Assembly: GCA_027487055.1 (NCBI GenBank)
Contig: JAIYEJ010000114.1
Location: forward strand, 1 to 11,119
Source: Methylotenera sp.
Lineage (GTDB): Bacteria; Pseudomonadota; Gammaproteobacteria; Burkholderiales; Methylophilaceae
DNA: 11,119 nt
Direction of reading: 5' to 3'
The translations under genes and the position numbers were made by a program. Shown one piece after another: positions 1 to 6,792 of the stretch (position 1 is its first letter; the number at the start of each line of letters is the position of its first letter). Under the pieces are notes generated by a model. That model made no database searches. It was not told where the DNA came from and worked only from the letters and a program-made list of their open reading frames with translations.

Positions 1-80
1 AATAAATACAAAAGCTGGTATTAAAAATGCATCTGTATTTCTCGTCAAGTACTAATTTTAGTCACGAGAGGGATATAGAT

Positions 81-860
81 ATGGAAAATAATACTAATAA
101 CGATAACTGGGAACAGGTTTTTAAGGTTATCCAAAATTCTTTTACAGTACAGAAGCACGTAGATTTTTTTAAGTGGTTGCAAGGTAGTGTGAGTCAAGTG
201 TTGCCACATGATGTTTTGGTTGCAGCTTGGGGTGATTTTGCTTCAGGCGATTTGAGCTTTGACGTTTCATCAAACATTGAGGATATTCGCACACAAAAAC
301 TCATGGATGCGCCAGGCGTGTTTTCATATTTAATGACTAACCTACATCAGCGTTGGATTGACAATGGTGAACGTTGGTATCGCATCAATTTTTTTGATGA
401 TGCAGGAATCAATGCTCAGTCGCCAACTGCATTTACACGAAAACTCGTTGGTATGAACTCTTTGCTAGTTTACGGCGTTAGAGACACACGTGGTAAAAAT
501 GACTGTATTTATGTTTTCTTTGATAAAGGACGCGAATTTCAAGTCCAGCACTCGATCTTGGGGCTTTTAATGCCTCATGTAGATGCGGCTTTGCGTCGTG
601 TAGAAAGAGTAGAATTAACTGTTAATGTTGATGATGAGTTAACAGGCGAATTAAATCTTGGTGGGTTAAGCGATCGTGAGAATGAAATTTTACATTGGGT
701 TAAAAGTGGAAAGACCAATTTTGAAATTGGAATGATTCTATCAATTAGCCCTAATACTGTTAAAAATCACCTTAAAAGAATTTTCCAAAAGCTTGACGTG
801 ACTTGTAGGGCTCAAGCTGTAGCAAGATATATTCCATATAAACCTACAGAACTTCAATAG
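81..860 (+). CDS. epsA: EpsA-like LuxR-family transcriptional regulator of EPS locus
   Basis: This is a 259-residue DNA-binding regulator. The C-terminal part, about residues 193-252, is a LuxR/GerE helix-turn-helix: it has LSDRENEIL, the K(T)NFEIG turn and the SPNTVKNHLKRIFQKL recognition helix. The N-terminal 190 residues resemble no sensor domain I can name, but the overall architecture, size and position ahead of epsE/epsL/epsF fit the EpsA family of XrtB-type EPS loci. I chose the ATG at 81 because a strong Shine-Dalgarno (GAGAGGGA, 65-72) lies 8 bases before it. The in-frame ATG at 27 has no ribosome site and would add 18 unconserved-looking residues. The gene is probably monocistronic, as 186 bases separate it from the next start. 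Its targets are not shown by the sequence; the palindromes at 962-979 and 1401-1413 are candidate operators by inference. A generic NarL/FixJ-like regulator is the alternative. Confidence 0.85.
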   Translation: MENNTNNDNWEQVFKVIQNSFTVQKHVDFFKWLQGSVSQVLPHDVLVAAWGDFASGDLSFDVSSNIEDIRTQKLMDAPGVFSYLMTNLHQRWIDNGERWYRINFFDDAGINAQSPTAFTRKLVGMNSLLVYGVRDTRGKNDCIYVFFDKGREFQVQHSILGLLMPHVDAALRRVERVELTVNVDDELTGELNLGGLSDRENEILHWVKSGKTNFEIGMILSISPNTVKNHLKRIFQKLDVTCRAQAVARYIPYKPTELQ

Positions 861-961
861 ATATTTTTACAATAATTATTGGTAATAAAAAAGCCAAAAA
901 TAATTATTTAAGTTATTGAATTATAATAACTAATTAATAAACTCAATATAGCGTTTTAGTG

Positions 962-979
962 ATAGCCCATATGGGCTAT
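962..979. promoter_or_regulatory. Perfect 18-bp palindrome, possible operator or weak terminator
   Basis: ATAGCCCATATGGGCTAT is a perfect two-fold palindrome in an otherwise AT-only intergenic stretch, 68 bases upstream of the small gene at 1047. A LuxR-type dimer would bind such a site. As RNA it folds to a 7-bp stem with an ATAT loop, but the bases after it (TGTTAAAA) are not a convincing U-tract, so a terminator role for the regulator gene is possible but weak. A related shorter palindrome (TCCCATTATGGGA) lies on the other side of the small gene. Confidence 0.45.
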
Positions 980-1046
980 TGTTAAAACAGTAGCTATCAA
1001 TAGAATGTGTATGGTTGACTTATCAACATATTGGAAGGTTATTCGA

Positions 1047-1358
1047 ATGTTAAAGCGGTTTTTAATGGCATTGTTTATTTCAATTTTTTCTTTAACACCA
1101 GTTTTAGCTTTGGAAGAAACTTCTAAGGAAAACTTTAAAACTAGTGCTGTATTTCTTGCTCTTAATCAAGTTGATAGTAATCACAGTCTCAAGTCATCTG
1201 ATGGCATTAACAATAGTGAAATTCTTGATGATTTAACCTCAGTAAAGAATCAAAATGCGGTTGTTAAACCACAGACAGACAATAGTGAACATTCAGGTTG
1301 GTTACTTGCCTTCGCGCTATTTGGTTTTGTCATGCTGTCAAATAGAAGAGGCGTATAA
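1047..1358 (+). CDS. Small secreted protein with PEP-CTERM-like C-terminal tail
   Basis: This predicted 103-residue protein is of unrecognised family. Residues 1-22 are a clear signal peptide (MLKRF, hydrophobic core, cleavage near VLA|LEE). The middle, about 23-78, is polar and rich in Ser, Asn, Lys and Asp with no cysteine. The last 25 residues read SEHS, then GWLLAFALFGFVML, then SNRRGV. That is a short motif, one hydrophobic helix and a basic end, the tripartite layout of PEP-CTERM exosortase substrates, but SEHS stands where PEPS is expected. I chose the ATG at 1047 because GGAAGG (1033-1038) sits 8 bases upstream and the signal peptide then starts properly; the frame is open to 1005 without a ribosome site. 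It lies between the regulator and epsE. An exosortase substrate or a simple tail-anchored periplasmic protein are both possible; the role is unknown. Confidence 0.7.
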   Translation: MLKRFLMALFISIFSLTPVLALEETSKENFKTSAVFLALNQVDSNHSLKSSDGINNSEILDDLTSVKNQNAVVKPQTDNSEHSGWLLAFALFGFVMLSNRRGV

Positions 1359-1437
1359 TGCCTTTGTTGTGCTAATTTATTAAGCTTGTTTTGTACTGTC
1401 TCCCATTATGGGATTAATATCTAGGCATAAAACGCCT
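1349..1437. repeat. Pair of related 15-bp imperfect palindromes in inverted orientation
   Basis: AGGCGTATAATGCCT (1349-1363) overlaps the stop codon of the small gene. Its counterpart at 1423-1437, read on the minus strand, is AGGCGTTTTATGCCT, identical at 13 of 15 positions. Each copy is itself a weak inverted repeat (AGGC/GCCT arms with a 7-base centre), and the two copies could also pair with each other. No U-tract follows either copy, so I do not call a terminator. Function is unknown; protein binding or an RNA fold is possible. Confidence 0.4.
1401..1413. promoter_or_regulatory. 13-bp palindrome, possible second regulator site
   Basis: TCCCATTATGGGA is a perfect inverted repeat around a central T. 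It shares the CCCAT/ATGGG half-sites with the 18-bp palindrome at 962-979 but has one extra base in the centre. The position, about 170 bases before the epsE start, would suit a regulator bound upstream of the epsE promoter. It could also be chance in AT-rich DNA. Confidence 0.3.
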
Positions 1438-1448
1438 TACATTAATCA

Positions 1449-1487
1449 ATAATTATCATATTTCATCTAGATAATTATCATATTTCA
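1449..1487 (+). repeat. 17-bp direct repeat, 22-bp period, upstream of epsE
   Basis: ATAATTATCATATTTCA occurs exactly twice, at 1449-1465 and 1471-1487. The start-to-start distance of 22 bp is close to two helical turns, so proteins bound to both copies would lie on the same DNA face. The pair ends about 25 bases before the suggested -35 element at 1511, a usual place for activator sites. I saw no further copy in the window. Confidence 0.6.
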
Positions 1488-1494
1488 ACTTAGC

Positions 1495-1538
1495 AGGTTA
1501 TATTCTAACCTTGTGTTAGATGTTCTGTATGTTAATAT
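1495..1538 (+). promoter_or_regulatory. Candidate epsE promoter with inverted repeat over -35
   Basis: TTGTGT (1511-1516) and TAATAT (1533-1538) are spaced 16 bases apart and resemble a sigma70 promoter. Transcription would start near 1545 and leave a short leader with the AAGGAAA ribosome site at 1557-1563. An inverted repeat, AGGTTA (1495-1500), 5-base centre, TAACCT (1506-1511), touches the -35 box and could be an operator. In such AT-rich DNA chance promoter matches are common, so this is tentative. Confidence 0.35.
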
Positions 1539-1569
1539 TATCGTTATATATTATACAAGGAAATTTTTT

Positions 1570-2133
1570 ATGAAATTTAAAGCGTTTATGTTGTTCTTAT
1601 TGAGTCAGTTGTTTTTTCTTTCAATTGCAAACGCTAATGCAGATGCTAATCAAAGTTATAAATTACGCCAAGGTGATTTAATTCAAGTCTCAGTTTGGGG
1701 TGAGGATAAAATGCAGAAAGAAAGCCTAGTTCTTCCAGATGGCAATATCACCTATCCACTTGCTGGTAGAGTAGAGGTGGCGGGATTAACATCAACGGAA
1801 GTAGAGAAGCGCATTGCAGAAAAATTGAAAGCTTATCTTCCTGACCCTCAGGTGTCAGTTGTAATTGTGAGTATTACAGGTAACATCGCTCACGTGATGG
1901 GTAAAGTACTTAAGCCTGGACAAGTCCTAATGCGAGGCCCAATGACGGTTTTAGATGCTTTAAGTATTGCGGGAGGATTGGATAAATTTGCCGACCGAAG
2001 CGGAATTAAGGTGTTGCGTAAAACACCGCAAGGACAAAAAGCAATTCCAGTTTATTACGATCAACTTATACGTGGTCAAAATTTAGAGAGCAACATTACT
2101 TTAAATCCAGGAGACACTATCTTAGTTCCTTAG
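1570..2133 (+). CDS. epsE: Polysaccharide export protein EpsE (OPX/Wza-type, short form)
   Basis: This is a 187-residue periplasmic protein of the polysaccharide export (OPX) family. Residues 1-23 are a signal peptide (MKFKAF..., cleavage near ANA|NAD). Residues 28-100 form the Poly_export domain (YKLRQGDLIQVSVWGE, LPDGNITYPLAG, TEVEKRI). Residues 104-187 form a single SLBB-like domain (ITGNIAHVMGKVLKPG, MTVLDALSIAGGL, LNPGDTILVP). There is no lipobox cysteine, and the protein ends right after the SLBB domain. It therefore lacks both the lipid anchor and the C-terminal outer-membrane helix of full-length Wza (roughly 380 residues), as is usual for EpsE. The start at 1570 has AAGGAAA six bases upstream; the longer frame from 1513 would bury the signal peptide. 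It is followed by the beta-barrel gene after 116 bases, which suggests that the two act together in export. Confidence 0.9.
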   Translation: MKFKAFMLFLLSQLFFLSIANANADANQSYKLRQGDLIQVSVWGEDKMQKESLVLPDGNITYPLAGRVEVAGLTSTEVEKRIAEKLKAYLPDPQVSVVIVSITGNIAHVMGKVLKPGQVLMRGPMTVLDALSIAGGLDKFADRSGIKVLRKTPQGQKAIPVYYDQLIRGQNLESNITLNPGDTILVP

Positions 2134-2212
2134 GCTAATATACAACATTGTTAAATTGAAAGAATCCTAATTGATTGAATTTTATATTTATTCTTTATGT
2201 GTTGAAGTATAA

Positions 2213-2247
2213 TTGCCCTATTCTAAAATTATAATTTAGTGGGGCAA
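2213..2247 (+). promoter_or_regulatory. Inverted repeat covering the epsL ribosome-binding site
   Basis: TTGCCC (2213-2218) pairs with GGGCAA (2242-2247), and inside it CTAAA pairs with TTTAG around an A/T centre. The right arm contains the only G-rich ribosome site (GTGGGG, 2239-2244) before the ATG at 2250. Folded RNA would hide the start of epsL. A TATAAT at 2208-2213 overlaps the left arm, but no matching -35 is seen. Whether the fold matters in the cell cannot be judged from sequence alone. Confidence 0.4.
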
Positions 2248-2249
2248 AT

Positions 2250-3641
2250 ATGGCGGTAAAGTTTAATTTCACAATCATTCTTTATAAGATTTTATCAAGA
2301 GTAAGGTTGCTGAAAAAGCTGGGTCGAGTGATTGTAAAAACACTATTTTTTTTACAATCACTTTTATTTGCTACCATGGCAATTAGCGGTGAGACAGCTA
2401 GTAATTCTGCAATACAAGTAGATGAAGAAAGTGTAAGCGGAAACTTATCTATAATCAGGTTGAGTACTGATCAGTTGCCGAATGAATTTGGTATTTTAAA
2501 TAATACTGGGATTATAGGAGAGACTAATTTTGCTAAAGACTTAGAGTCTTCAAATCAAAATGATTCATTCGCACCTGCTGGCTTTACAAATAAAATAACT
2601 TTTACCTCAAGCGTCGATTATGACACTAATCCAGCGTTGGATAACTCAAGAAAAAAATCTGTATGGATTTATACATTTATTCCCCAAGCCCTTCTAGAGT
2701 ATACCAACGAAATCAATAGATTTTATTTAGATGCTGCTTTAGTTGTTCAAAGACCATCAAACGAAGAAATCTTGCCAGATCGTAATGATCCGAGGCTTAC
2801 TTTAGGGTGGGCTAGGACGTATGAGGCTGGAAGTTATGGACTTTATGCAAGTTATTTACAGTTTTTATCTCGCGCGCAAGAAATACGAACAACTGGTGTA
2901 TTTAACAATAATGCAAATAGTGACAGTACGCAGAAGACTAGGGTTTTGGGTGCAAATTGGGAGCATAAGTTTGCACAAAAGTGGAATTTGCTGACAAATG
3001 CTGACTATACGCAAGAATCCTTTAGTGGCGGCGTAAACCTAATAGGGTCTAAAACCTTAGGTGTAAAGTCTAAACTTAATTATGAGTATACAGAAAGACT
3101 CGATACTTACACCCAAATTGGTTATGTAAAAATTCAACCAGATAACCCATTTGAAGATGCAGATTTAGTTCGATTTGCATTGGGTGCTGACTATTTGATC
3201 AGTAGTTCGCTTAAAGCATCTCTTAGAGCTGGCCAGTACAATATATCTGGGGCTCAATCCGAGTCGAGCTGGGAGGCTGGACTAAGGCTTGCATATGAAG
3301 CAGACCGTATTGGATACTATTCAGAATTAAATAGAGAAGTTAATAGCGCAGGTGGCTTGGGTGGGTTTCAAAAGACAGATACTTTCAGGTTAGGTTTTTT
3401 GTACAATATTTCAGAAAAAGATAATGTTGGCGCTAACTATTCATTCGCTAAATTTAAGGAAGACGTAGAACTTGGTTTGCCTAAGCAAGACTTTCAACAG
3501 GTTGATTTGGCATATAATCGATTGCTGACTGCTAAATGGAACGCGAGAGCTAACATAATATACAGGGAACTTAATGCAGATAGTCGAAATCAAGGATTAA
3601 TTGTAGGTGTTTCTTTGGTTTATGATGGGCTAAGTTTTTAA
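2250..3641 (+). CDS. epsL: Outer-membrane beta-barrel EPS protein EpsL
   Basis: This is a 463-residue predicted outer-membrane protein. An unusually long basic N-terminus (about 30 residues) precedes a signal-peptide core (TLFFLQSLLFATMA, about 31-44) with likely cleavage near ISG|ETA. A linker of about 65 residues follows. From about residue 112 to the end the chain alternates polar and aromatic/hydrophobic residues with tight turns, the pattern of beta-barrel strands (FTSSVDYDTNPAL, RLTLGWARTYEAG). It ends in Phe, as outer-membrane barrels commonly do. Barrel, size and placement between epsE and epsF fit the EpsL family of XrtB-type EPS loci. By inference it is the outer-membrane exit paired with the short OPX protein EpsE. 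The start at 2250 has GTGGGG upstream; an internal GTG at 2328 would give a normal 20-residue signal peptide but has no ribosome site. The stop lies 23 bases before epsF. Confidence 0.8.
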   Translation: MAVKFNFTIILYKILSRVRLLKKLGRVIVKTLFFLQSLLFATMAISGETASNSAIQVDEESVSGNLSIIRLSTDQLPNEFGILNNTGIIGETNFAKDLESSNQNDSFAPAGFTNKITFTSSVDYDTNPALDNSRKKSVWIYTFIPQALLEYTNEINRFYLDAALVVQRPSNEEILPDRNDPRLTLGWARTYEAGSYGLYASYLQFLSRAQEIRTTGVFNNNANSDSTQKTRVLGANWEHKFAQKWNLLTNADYTQESFSGGVNLIGSKTLGVKSKLNYEYTERLDTYTQIGYVKIQPDNPFEDADLVRFALGADYLISSSLKASLRAGQYNISGAQSESSWEAGLRLAYEADRIGYYSELNREVNSAGGLGGFQKTDTFRLGFLYNISEKDNVGANYSFAKFKEDVELGLPKQDFQQVDLAYNRLLTAKWNARANIIYRELNADSRNQGLIVGVSLVYDGLSF

Positions 3642-3664
3642 TAAGAAATGGGATATATAGGCTA

Positions 3665-5227
3665 ATGAGTTTTGATAGAGTGTTAACAATAAATGACTAC
3701 ATTAATATAGTAAAACGTAAATCCCATTATGTAATAGGTTTTTTCTTTATCTTTTTTCCAATAGTGTTAGCTTACGCAATATTGAAATCGCCTACATATC
3801 AGTCAACAGCTACAATATTAATAGAATCTCAGCACATTAAATCGGGCGATGAAAAAGAAAAGTTTGCAACTGAGAGATTTGCTAAACTTAATCAAGTGGT
3901 GCTTAGCAAAGAAAATGTTTTAAAAATAGCAAAAAAATATAAGCTGTATGGACAAGATAAAAAAAACAGTCTTTCTTCTGAGCGGTTATATTTTATAACT
4001 AGAAATAACATCATAATAGAAAAACTTAAAGCTGAAGCAGAGGGTTGGGAAAGTTCTGCGACTTTTGCATTTAATATTTCATTTCAACATTACGATGCTC
4101 AGGATACTTTAAATATTACGAATGATTTGGTTGATTTGTTTCTACTTGAAAATGATAAGTTTACAAAAGGTCAAGTAATTGAAACGGAACAGTTTTTTAG
4201 TAAAGAAGAAGAAAAAAGAAGACTTGAGTTAGAAAGTGTAGAAAATCAACTATCTATATTTAAACGTAAGAATAGCGACTCACTTCCTGAAAATAAACAA
4301 ATCTATATTGTTAGCTTGGAAAGATTGGAAAAAGATTTAAGAGCTAATCAACTTGAATATCGCGCTACAAAAGCCGAGCTACGATCTTTGGACGTTAGCT
4401 TAGAGACTGCAAAGGCTGGTAATGCTGCAATTGGTGGTCAAGAAAGAGCTATGGGGACCTCGGATTTAGATGGATTGAGGGCAGAACTGGCTAAGCAAAA
4501 AAGTATTTATAATGATAATCACCCATCTGTACGCGCTCTTCAGCGAAGAATTGATGCGATAGTAAATTCTTCTGATAATTCAGTAAAGGCTAATAGTGTT
4601 TCGCCTGTGCAATCTATTATGGTAGCAAAAGTACAGGCACAGATAGAAACTGCGAATGATAGACTAGCATCATTGAAAGCAGAAGAAGCAAATATCCGTG
4701 CGAAAATTTCCCAAGCAGAGAATAGCTTGATGCGCAGCGCTCAAACTGAGGGTGAGATAGGATCATTGATACGTGAGTACGAAAATGCTAAAGCTGCTTA
4801 CAACGATATAAAAGCGAAGTTTGAAAGTGCTAAAATTGCTAAAAACATAGAAATCGAAAATAAAGGTGAGCGCTTTGTATTAATTGAGGCGCCATTGCTG
4901 CCAGAATCACCAATAAAACCAAACCGAAAGCTGATTATAATTGGCGGTTTTGTGGCTTCAATTTTGGCTTCTGTTGCATTGGTTATACTCATGGATTTAA
5001 TGAGTAAAGGTGTGAGGGGGGTTGATGCAATCGCAAGTGTTATGGGAATTCAGCCAATTGCAGCAATCCCATATATTAAAAGCGATGTTGAAGAAAAACG
5101 AAAAATATATATGATGTATTATGTTGTTTTTGGTGTTGTTAGTATGGTTTTAATTGCTCTACTCGTCATACATTTCTTTGTTATGCCACTAGACATATTG
5201 ATGTCTAAGATTGTAGCTAGATTTTAG
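3665..5227 (+). CDS. epsF: Chain-length determinant protein EpsF (Wzz family)
   Basis: This 520-residue inner-membrane polysaccharide co-polymerase would control EPS chain length and link polymerisation to export. A short cytosolic Wzz-type start (TINDYINIVKRKS) is followed by membrane helix 1 (about 21-40) and the usual SPTYQSTATILIE segment. A long periplasmic part, about 175-400, is rich in Glu, Lys and Leu heptads (coiled coil) and contains YNDNHPSVRALQRRID. The Pro-rich PLLPESPIKPNRK (410-422) precedes membrane helix 2 (about 423-445). A further hydrophobic stretch (about 484-507, MYYVVFGVVSMVLIALL) adds a third, C-terminal membrane segment. There is no kinase domain; the kinase is the next gene, 12 bases downstream, so the two are surely co-transcribed. 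The ribosome site is weak (GGGA at 3650-3653). The family assignment is firm; the symbol rests on gene order and length. Confidence 0.9.
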   Translation: MSFDRVLTINDYINIVKRKSHYVIGFFFIFFPIVLAYAILKSPTYQSTATILIESQHIKSGDEKEKFATERFAKLNQVVLSKENVLKIAKKYKLYGQDKKNSLSSERLYFITRNNIIIEKLKAEAEGWESSATFAFNISFQHYDAQDTLNITNDLVDLFLLENDKFTKGQVIETEQFFSKEEEKRRLELESVENQLSIFKRKNSDSLPENKQIYIVSLERLEKDLRANQLEYRATKAELRSLDVSLETAKAGNAAIGGQERAMGTSDLDGLRAELAKQKSIYNDNHPSVRALQRRIDAIVNSSDNSVKANSVSPVQSIMVAKVQAQIETANDRLASLKAEEANIRAKISQAENSLMRSAQTEGEIGSLIREYENAKAAYNDIKAKFESAKIAKNIEIENKGERFVLIEAPLLPESPIKPNRKLIIIGGFVASILASVALVILMDLMSKGVRGVDAIASVMGIQPIAAIPYIKSDVEEKRKIYMMYYVVFGVVSMVLIALLVIHFFVMPLDILMSKIVARF

Positions 5228-5239
5228 TGAAAGTGCCTT

Positions 5240-6064
5240 ATGGAAAAAATTAAAGAGGCCTTAAAAAAAGCCAAGTCTCAAAACAATGCTATTCAAAACA
5301 GAGTTGTTCAAGTTAAGAGTAAAGCCGCTGTCAGTGGTTTGATGAAAAATGATAACTTAGAGAATTCAATTGTTTATGCCCAATCTAAAGTAATTAAGTT
5401 GGATTCAGCGACACTAGAAGATAATCGCATTATTGCGCTGAACAAGTCTAATCCTGCAAGCTGGGCATTCGATTCACTGCGCACACAAGTATTGCAAAAA
5501 ATGGAAGAGAATAATTGGAAGACTATAGCAATTGTTTCCCCTACGCCTGAAGCCGGAAAAAGTGTGGTTTCAATAAATTTAGCGATTAGCATTTCTCAGA
5601 AACCAAATAAAACTGTAATGCTTGTCGACTTTGATCTTCGCAAGCCTAGGGTTGCGAAATACTTGGGAATTAAATCTCAAAAATCTATCAATGATTTTCT
5701 TTCAGGCGATGCCGAGCTGAAAGACGTTATTGTTAATCCAGGTATTCCAAAATTAACAATTTTACCTACAAATAAACCTGTTGCCCAATCGGCAGAAATA
5801 CTTTCCTCTGGTAAAATTCAAGAGCTAGTATCCGAACTTAAAAATAGATATAGCTCAAGAATCATTATTTTTGATTTGCCGCCACTTTTGAATGTTGATG
5901 ATGCAATGGTTTTATTACCGCAAGTTGATTGTGTTTTGATTGTAGTCGGTGATGGACAGCATTCTGAATCAGAGATTCTAGAGTCTATGCGCCTACTCTC
6001 TAGGTCAAATATATTAGGTGTCGTTGTTAATCGTGCTGAGGTTGAGGAAAGATCATATTATTAG
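5240..6064 (+). CDS. BY-kinase, EPS chain-length tyrosine autokinase (EpsG/CpsD-like)
   Basis: This is a 274-residue cytoplasmic P-loop ATPase of the bacterial tyrosine kinase family. The start (MEKIKEALKKAKSQ) is the amphipathic helix common in stand-alone kinases. ASWAFDSLRTQVL (73-85) matches the conserved FRSLRTNL region. Walker A is PTPEAGKS (101-108) with Lys107; Walker A' is VMLVDFDLRKP (126-136); Walker B is IIIFDLPP (208-215) with Asp212. The C-terminal tail is very short, with only two tyrosines (Tyr273, Tyr274), fewer than in most BY-kinases. EpsF would supply the membrane activator in a split arrangement like CpsC/CpsD. Its position after epsF makes it the EpsG equivalent, but the N-terminus looks closer to the exopolysaccharide/PEP-CTERM-locus autokinase type, so I give no symbol. 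The ribosome site is poor, which suggests coupling to epsF translation. It appears to be the last gene of the operon. Confidence 0.88.
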   Translation: MEKIKEALKKAKSQNNAIQNRVVQVKSKAAVSGLMKNDNLENSIVYAQSKVIKLDSATLEDNRIIALNKSNPASWAFDSLRTQVLQKMEENNWKTIAIVSPTPEAGKSVVSINLAISISQKPNKTVMLVDFDLRKPRVAKYLGIKSQKSINDFLSGDAELKDVIVNPGIPKLTILPTNKPVAQSAEILSSGKIQELVSELKNRYSSRIIIFDLPPLLNVDDAMVLLPQVDCVLIVVGDGQHSESEILESMRLLSRSNILGVVVNRAEVEERSYY

Positions 6065-6792
6065 ATTCTAAATTTTTTATTTTTAATTTCTTTATAAGTT
6101 TATATGACAGTTTTTGAGTTAACAATTCATAAATCAAGTTTAAGATTGGATTAACGTTTTTTTTTGTTTAATTCTATAAGTGTTTAAATTATTCGTCTTT
6201 CATCATCCTCTATCGGTCGGCATCATAATCCTAGAGTCTCTTAATGGTTTTAATCTCCGTAATTTAGAGTCTGTATTTTTTATCGCATATTATTTCAATA
6301 GCCTAAAATACTTTGCCAATAATTTATTGTAATTATGAATCAATAGCTTAGTGAATATTTATAATAATTTTGTGAAATTTTTTACTACAATTAATTAAGG
6401 GTAACAGCTGATAATTAATACTTCTCAATTGAATATTGACTTTATATTTTCATACGCAAACAAGATAATAAGTTTTAAATTTATCAGTAATACTTTGTTA
6501 AAAATATAACCATGACATATAACGCAAATTTTTTAGTCTGAATGGACTATAGCTTAACTACAGGTAATAGTAATAATAGTATATTGGTAATAAATATTTG
6601 TACTGTTTGGCTAAGTTCAGTTTTGAAATTCTGTATTTTAACAATAGCATCAATATTGATTGAATGCTTATGCTATATGGTTATTAAGTAATATCCCTTT
6701 AGATTTTTTCACACAATTTGATTGACGTTGCTACCGCAGACTTTCTAAAATGATTCTCAGGTTAAAATTAGTATTCAGCAATAGGAGTAAAC
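6065..6792. other. Long AT-rich intergenic region without a convincing gene
   Basis: These 728 bases between the kinase gene and the DUF1996 gene are strikingly AT-rich and hold no open frame that looks like a gene. The longest I found is a 49-codon frame at 6542-6691 without a ribosome site. No tRNA, terminal inverted repeats or transposase remnant can be seen. A T-run at about 6160-6168 has no strong hairpin before it. A small inverted repeat (TAGTC, 6534-6538 / GACTA, 6545-6549) and a promoter at 6722-6751 are the only sites worth naming. It may be a decayed gene, a transfer junction or a regulatory spacer. Confidence 0.6.
6722..6751 (+). promoter_or_regulatory. Sigma70-like promoter of the DUF1996 gene
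   Basis: TTGACG (6722-6727) and TAAAAT (6746-6751) are 18 bases apart, each with five of six consensus bases. Transcription would start near 6758, leaving a leader of about 35 bases with AGGAG at 6783-6787, five bases before the ATG at 6793. This is the best promoter match in the window and implies that the gene is transcribed independently of the eps operon. Confidence 0.6.

Noticed and set aside
40..69. Inverted repeat TCTCGT/ACGAGA just before the epsA ribosome site
   Set aside because: Only 6-bp arms with an 18-base loop; too weak to call a regulatory hairpin.
871..908. Inverted repeat after the epsA stop (AATAATTATTGG with CCAA...TAATTATT)
   Set aside because: Stem is nearly all A/T, has a 3-base bulge and no U-tract; not convincing as a terminator.
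6542..6691. 49-codon plus-strand frame with a hydrophobic second half
   Set aside because: No ribosome-binding site, no family resemblance; AT-rich random DNA often gives hydrophobic codons. Kept only as a note for the intergenic region.
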